This document shows, one piece after another, positions 58,301-64,000 of a stretch of DNA of 64,000 bases (position 1 is the stretch's first letter; every line of letters begins with the position of its first letter). This DNA comes from Hydractinia symbiolongicarpus (Eukaryota; Cnidaria; Hydrozoa; Anthoathecata; Hydractiniidae). A model generated the notes under the pieces. That model did not search any database. It was given only the letters and a program-made list of their open reading frames with translations, and was not told where the DNA came from. The DNA lies in contig NC_079881.1 of the NCBI RefSeq assembly GCF_029227915.1, forward strand, positions 10,515,501-10,579,500, given 5' to 3'. The position numbers and the translations under genes are program-made.

Positions 58301-58718
58301 TATCGTATTTCCTCTAATGAACGCCACGGCGTTTATTAAAAGCTCCAGCTTTTAGACGCGTCTTATAATAGAGGGCGGCGTTTATTAGAGGGCGCCGTTT
58401 ATTACAAATTGAGAAAATGACATGAAAACAGACTTTAAGCAATGTTTTTTTTCCTAAAAAACGTAACAACAGATTGTATAAAGATGTTTAACAAAAATAA
58501 TTATTCGCTTTTATATTTAGTTGTGGAAGGAATAAACTATTTATTATCTCTTGTTTGGTCTATTTTGTAATAAACGCCTCTTTTCAAGATGCGCCTTATA
58601 ATAGAGGGCGGCGTTTATTACAAAAAAATCGGCTAAAAGTGTAGCGTTTAATAGAGGACGCCGTTTATCAGGAGGAGGCGGTTAGTAGAGCGTGGCGTTT
58701 ATTAAAGGAAATACCGTA
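58301..58718. mobile_element. TIR element with repeated GGCGTTTATTA motifs, ~415 bp
   Basis: Both ends read GGTATTTCCTYTAATRAACGCCACG inward (left CGTATTTCC, right CGGTATTTCC), with TA at both outer borders, which fits a TA target duplication. Inside, GCGTTTATTA and GGGCGGCGTTTATTA recur six or more times, mostly around runs of TAATAGAGG. No protein is encoded. Confidence 0.75.
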
Positions 58719-59804
58719 TGAGATATACCTAAATGACTAATTTCCTAATTTAAATTTATGCTCCAAACTGTGTTTTGGGATATTTCATGTTAGATTTTGT
58801 TAATAAAAGCAATAAGCGAAATTAAATAGCTGATTATGAATTTTTCCTTACAACCTGCGGTTCGTTAAACTAAATGTAGATAAATATCGCATTCAATACG
58901 TGGTCGTTAAAACCATTGAGGTCTACATAATATGCACGATATTCAGCATCCGGCAGTGCTGTCAGCTTATTCGTTCCAATTTTCTGACGGTAAACAATTT
59001 GTGTGGTCAACAACAGGAATGGCTAAAACAGCACGTTGATGTACGTCAAAACACACACAATAATATACACTCAGTTTGGATTCGATCAAAAGATCTACTA
59101 TATGTGACTTACAGGGGATCACCTAAGAAGAAGAGTAGATTCTATTTAGGTTAGATATTCACAACACTTTAACTATTTCGCAAGTAATGGTATCGCAAAA
59201 GAAAAGGGGTCGTGTTTTCAACATTCGTTTTTTGTCGGCGCAAGAAATTGGAAGTAGTTTTTTACCCGTTACCCACAAGTTAATATTTTAAGGACTGAAC
59301 TCATTTCATTTGCAGTATTTTCCGCTATTGCGCCAACCTCGTTCCCAGGACTTGTTAGGCTAAAGTTTCCATAATGTTTTAATAACGATTTACACTGTGA
59401 CAAAATTTACCACTGGTTGAGAATTTTTTTGTACTATAGAGCACGATTGAATTTAGTGTACTATTTTCACGTTAGCTAATAAAATGTAAGTATTATCAAA
59501 CATTACGCAATTTTACAATCCTCATCAAAAATTCAAAATAGCTAGTAGCACGAACCTAAACATTAAATAACTATAATTGTTATTCATTAATAATTAGATA
59601 TTTGAAACTTCAAGGGAAATTATTTTTGTGATACAACTCAATCTTTTTTTACTTCAAACCGGTCAATAATTAGTTCAAAATTTCCCAAGAGAAAGCGTAA
59701 GTTTTTCTTAACTTTTCATGTTTAAAGTATGAAACGAAAGTTTTAAGGTTGCCGACTTTTGTTCTATGAGATATCAAAAAAAAAATTTGGGGTTAACTTC
59801 TTCT
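58719..59804. other. Gene-poor interval
   Basis: One open frame at 58900-59154 has mixed composition but no domain or ATG-led structure that I trust. No element ends were found. Confidence 0.35.
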
Positions 59805-60509
59805 TTAACCCTATTCAGTCCGGGGTTTTTCAAACATATTTTGACCGGACCGAATAACTTTTCATATGCTTGTTCAAATTGAATCAAACTTGGCACACTT
59901 ATAGTACATTACAAAAGAAACAGAATGGCGGCAATAAATTTTTGCTTGCGTGAGCACATTTTCTGTGACGTCATCAAAAGCTTGAAAATTTTTCCAAATG
60001 CCACCATCTGCCTAAAATTCAATTACTTTAGTTCTAAAGCGAATTTTTACATTCTGTTTGGAGTTTCTGAAAGCTACATTATTATTTAACATATTTTACA
60101 TATTGTACATTGATCGCTTGAAAAGTTGCCAAAAATTGCCCGGAAACCTGGTTCTTTACGATTTTTGGTAAAGTCCGCAAAAATCAGGAAATCGGACTAA
60201 TCACGTGCCTAAAACATGGAAAATGATTCTTTTTGATGAAACAAAGTTGTGTTGAAAGTTTCAAGTTCTAAGGATAATCTTAACAGGAGTTATTATATTT
60301 TTCCCATTATAAGGGTTTCGTAGAGATTTTTAGGGGTAGTTTTGAGTAATAGGCAATGACAAAGCCTTTGAATGGCATGGGACCTAAAAATTTGGCATGC
60401 AGGTGTCTAATGAATAGATATTGAAACTCAGTAAGATCATGACCATGCAGCATAGCGTTCAGGAGTTATTAAGAAAAACCGTCAGGATCGTCGGACCGAA
60501 TAGGGTTAA
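59805..60509. mobile_element. Non-autonomous piggyBac-like element, ~700 bp
   Basis: The element begins CCCTATTCAGTCCGG at 59809 and ends with the inverted counterpart CGGACCGAATAGGG at 60505. It is flanked by TTAA on both sides (59805-59808 and 60506-60509). TTAA duplication with a CCCT start is the piggyBac signature. No transposase is encoded. CCCTATTCNGTCCG also fits a small repeat family, but I saw no other copy here. Confidence 0.8.
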
Positions 60510-61960
60510 TGTACATTGAAACTAGTTAGTTTTGCATTTTTACAATTGAATAAACCTACAGGAAATTTTTTCGCAAACCAGTAAAAATTTAAAATATCTA
60601 AAATTGTATTACCGGTAATAACTAATAACAAACCCTTGAAATGTGAAGTCAATCGGACTACTCAATCATGAGTGGTTTTAGCCTGCCTTATAAAAAGTAA
60701 AATGTGAAGAAAACGCCTTTTAAAATTGACATTTGTGAAGTGGCTTGAGAAGCATGCGGCATCCCAAAATCATACTCATGTGCATAGAATCATTAAAAGC
60801 ACTGTAAATGACAGCGCTAACGACAGCGAAAACGGTTGCTATGGGCGTTGTAAATTACTTGGTTGGCCGAGGAAATGTCAACATAGTTTCTCTTAACATC
60901 GAATGCTCAGATAAACTATAAATTTAGTGTTTTAGAGAGACAAACAAAATTTTTTCTAGCTTTTCGAACATTTTGAGGACACAACTCCAGCATTCCCTTT
61001 TTATTAAAAATTATTTTGAACAACACTTCCGAGTTTTTCTTTTATCAACTTCCTTATAAACATTCAAAAGATACTGTCAAATCAAATTATTACGTCAACC
61101 ATTTCATTACCTTACGAAATCATTGACTGATTAAAGCACTGTCTAGCAAAATCACGCTTTTCAACTCTTTGTTTATTATAACTTCTAGATATAACTCAAC
61201 AATGTTTAAAAACGTTATAACATTTTGTACAAGCGCACACGTTTTTGTAGGTAAAGAGATTAGCCTGATGTAAGGCGGTCCGGCGGCGAATTTACATGTT
61301 GTCGGGAAAAATATATTCAAAATCGTAGCTTCTGCTTAATTAAACAGAAATACTTGATGTAGCTGGTTTTCACTCCCAAAATCCAGCAACAAAAATTCAA
61401 CAATGGCAAACAGTAATACTTTATCAGTTTTCACTCTGAATATCTAGCGTTAAGTTATTGAAACACTAGATGGACAAACACAGCCTATGGAAACATGGAA
61501 ATACGTCTACATGGAAAGATTTCCATATAATTTTTTTAACATATCATATGAGCTACCTAAGCTGTATGAATGAAATTAAAAAACTCTTTTGACGTTGCTT
61601 GAATATGTTGAATACGTCGAATGTGTTAAAATAAAAAAAATAAAACGTTAAAAAGAATGAATTTCAGTTAGATAAAGGAAGACAAAAAATAATAGGTTAA
61701 TGGGCATGCAATATTATATTACTTCATTGTTTGTTTAACCATAAAAAATTTTTTATTGTTGTGCGGTTTGCAAAACAGTGTGGTGAGGTGAAAAGCAATT
61801 ATTTTTTAATGCAGCCATGCTGCTAAAGTGGCTGCAATAACGCCATATGTCTGAATGCATTTATGATTGATGACTTGAAGGGAAAATATTTATATAAAAA
61901 TACTTTGACAAAATGATAACAAGATTGTCATAGGAATCTATCAAGCCATTTTGCTTCTTA

Positions 61961-62030
61961 TTTTTGTTTGTTTGTTTGTTTGTTTGTTTGTTTGTTTGCT
62001 TGTTTGTTTGTTTGTTTGTTTGTTTGTTTT
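61961..62030 (+). repeat. (TTTG)n microsatellite
   Basis: About 16 TTTG units with one CTTG interruption near 61998. Confidence 0.95.
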
Positions 62031-62770
62031 ATAAGCTACAATCAATACATCTGCTGGAATCTAGCAAAAATCCTGTCGTCAGGTTTTAAAGCTTCGAACA
62101 AAGTGATAATGTTAGTTCTAATAGACGATTGCTGTGCTAGGAATTGTCTGCTAAAACTAACATTGATGAGAACGGAATTTCTTCAAACATCTTCAAATGA
62201 CGTTTAGGTTCCTACCTCATACACATTAATACACATTTGAGCATAACAGATCTCCTATTACACAAAGTTTATTAAGCTTATAAATTTATATCATAGGAAA
62301 TTCCTGATATTTTTATACGCAATTAAGAAAACGTTGATTGTTTCATACAGTAAACAAAAAAGAAGCATAATATCACCAATAGGAACAGGTTTTTCAATCG
62401 ATTGTAATGTCTGAGTAAAACAGCTGACAATAAACTCTCTCACGTAACTTCATGAAACTGCCCTGATGACATAATCAAAACAAAACAAAGTGCCACCCCT
62501 TTTCTTTTTTCATAACAAATGTACAGTTATTTTCTTTGATAAAAGCCGCCAAGATATGTTTACTTTGAATCAAGAGGGAAGTATGAATTAGCCATTACTA
62601 GGTAACAACGTGCACACAAAGCGTTTTTATTATGTTGCTAATGAGAAAAGTTGATTGGACGGATGTAAGACAATTAACAAATATTTTCATGAGAAAGAAT
62701 GGACGAAATTATACATATTATGCAATCAACGATTAAATAAATTGGTTTTTATTAACGCTAAAGCATCGCA

Positions 62771-62776
62771 TATAAA
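62771..62776 (+). promoter_or_regulatory. Candidate TATA box of the small gene at 62861
   Basis: GCATATAAACATATAAACC places TATAAA about 90 bases before the ATG, a plausible core-promoter spacing with a 5' UTR of about 60 bases. In AT-rich DNA this motif is weak evidence alone. Confidence 0.3.
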
Positions 62777-62860
62777 CATATAAACCATTCTTCTCGATCT
62801 TCACAAAGCTCCAGTTCTGCTGCAAGACAGAAATATACAGATCAAATTAGAAACGTCATC

Positions 62861-63169
62861 ATGACTGTGAAATTGATTAGTAAACTTACATCTGGTAAGA
62901 AAAGTTGCTAATGAAGTTTCTGCCATGAAATTCTCTTTTGACTAATAAATGTTCTTATTCTAGGCTTTTTTTATTTTTTGTTATTTCGTGTTTACGTATC
63001 CATTTTTATTTCAGTTGGAATTATTCATTCAAAAAATGATTCTAAAGCGAGAAAAGAAGCTAAACAAAACAAGATGGCAGAGTTAACCGCACAGCCAAAC
63101 ACAAGTAAAGTCCGCGTAAAAGGAATTATCATTGTTACACAATCCGGAGAGAAGTTCAAACTTAGTTGA
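62861..63169 (+). CDS. Possible small two-exon gene, 62 residues, unknown
   Basis: Exon 1 (62861-62894) reads MTVKLISKLTS and ends at G|GTAAGA. Exon 2 (63015-63169) follows TTTTTATTTCAG and reads IIHSKNDSKARKEAKQNK, then MAELTAQPNTSKVRVKGIII, and ends EKFKLS with TGA. The join keeps frame, the sites are strong, and an ATTAAA polyadenylation-like signal lies at 63244-63249. The product is basic and has no signal peptide or known domain that I recognise. Compact promoter, splice and poly(A) signals support a gene; small size argues caution. Confidence 0.42.
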
Positions 63170-63926
63170 GTGATATCCAATCAAAAGTATATCTGTAATT
63201 CTATGGAAAGGCTAATAATTATTGGTTGAATGTCTGCGAGAGTATTAAAGCTCCTGCCAATGGGCAAGTTTATACTTACGTAAAATTCTAATCCTCCCGA
63301 CTAATTGATTAACATAAATAATAACAACGCTCTCCAGGAGATTTACCATATACATCTCAGACCAAACACAATATTAAACAATATTATCGAAACAAGAAGT
63401 CGCGTAAATCCGCGTAAAAACGTAACTACAAATGACGCACATGTGCCGCTCGCTGCATCGAGATTACAAACATTGTGAATCTGGATTATTTTAAATAACT
63501 TTTCGTTTACTTTTTTGTAATATTTTTAACCACCTTTATTGTAAATACTATTTCATTTTAAAAAACCAAATACATTGATTTAACATCTGTCCTCGGTGTT
63601 GGTTTGTCCACATTCCGAGTAAGTAGATAGCGAAACTTGTTCCTAATACAGCTAGTGAATGTTAAGGTTCGTTCATCCTTTAAATACTACTTAAATACTA
63701 CAATTAGAATCCAACAGTTTACGACCAGATCAATATTTAATATTTGTTGCGACAAGTAGTGGAACATCTGGATCAAATTTTTCAAAACACATTGAAGACG
63801 GCATACCTGGGGTGAGAAGTAGGGTAGAGCTTACAGTTGTTGTCTAAAAAAGTTATTGCTTATTCCTTCGAATTTTGTTCTATCTTACTTATTTAGTACC
63901 TGTTTTTGCAATGCCAAGCCATTGAT
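63170..63926. other. Non-coding right flank
   Basis: It contains the ATTAAA at 63244-63249 and no further gene that I can see. Confidence 0.4.
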
Positions 63927-64000
63927 GTGGTAGGTAGAAACTGAGAGGGGTGGCAAGAAAGTGGTAGGTAGAAACAGAGAGGGGTGGCAAGAAAGTGGTA
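63927..64000 (+). repeat. Tandem repeat, 34 bp unit, cut by the window end
   Basis: GTGGTAGGTAGAAACNGAGA starts at 63927 and 63961, and a third copy begins at 63995. One base differs between the two full units. The array probably continues beyond the window. Confidence 0.92.

Larger units (their letters stand above)
60510..62860. other. Gene-poor interval
   Basis: Apart from the TTTG microsatellite, no gene or element is recognised. Confidence 0.4.

Noticed and set aside
58900-59154. 84-codon frame thought to be a transposase fragment
   Set aside because: A few WSTTG-like words appear in another frame but no catalytic or domain pattern holds.
1-64000. CRISPR array, bacterial operon or bacterial ribosome-binding sites
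   Set aside because: The split genes, GT/AG introns and transposon families are eukaryotic, and no spaced direct repeats of CRISPR type are present.

Overview
The window is nuclear DNA of an animal with an AT-rich, transposon-dense genome. The evidence is a 15-exon DEAD-box helicase with GT/AG introns, an mGluR-type class C receptor, an intron-containing tRNA-Tyr, and many eukaryotic mobile elements (Penelope-like, Helitron, Harbinger, Mutator-like, piggyBac-like and LINE). The mix suggests a cnidarian, perhaps a hydrozoan. That placement is an inference from gene and transposon content, not a search result.

Layout. Positions 1-5365 hold no gene, only a short Helitron and the endonuclease end of a Penelope-like element. 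A complete DDX47 gene (450 codons) runs from 5366 to 19483. Its 7.5 kb first intron follows a 14-codon first exon and is packed with SINE-like pieces, three TIR elements, a Mutator-like fragment and a 713 bp Helitron. Two Helitrons joined head to tail and a broken Harbinger transposase follow at 20.4-22.8 kb. About 5.5 kb without genes leads to a single-exon MFS transporter (28412-29722, minus). Another gene-poor stretch holds a 338 bp MITE. A three-exon, four-helix membrane protein (37459-40365, minus) carries a tRNA-Tyr in its first intron and a Penelope fragment in its second. At 43294-45388 a putative transposon encodes part of a DDE transposase and carries eight copies of a 13 bp motif. 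More Helitron and Penelope debris, a 128 bp tandem array and a 5'-truncated LINE follow. A complete two-exon class C receptor lies at 54072-57223. The right end holds two TIR elements and a possible two-exon gene for a 62-residue protein.

The genes show no shared pathway: a ribosome-biogenesis helicase, a putative lysosomal-type transporter, an orphan membrane protein and a receptor. The strongest theme is mobile DNA. Most notable are a Helitron-like family with readable ends (five copies with at least one clear end, plus degraded relatives), one 59.8-60.5 kb element with TTAA at both ends, and the 43-45 kb element with its motif array. Transposon boundaries come from ends read directly in the sequence. 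Family names are from recognised motifs and were not tested by search.
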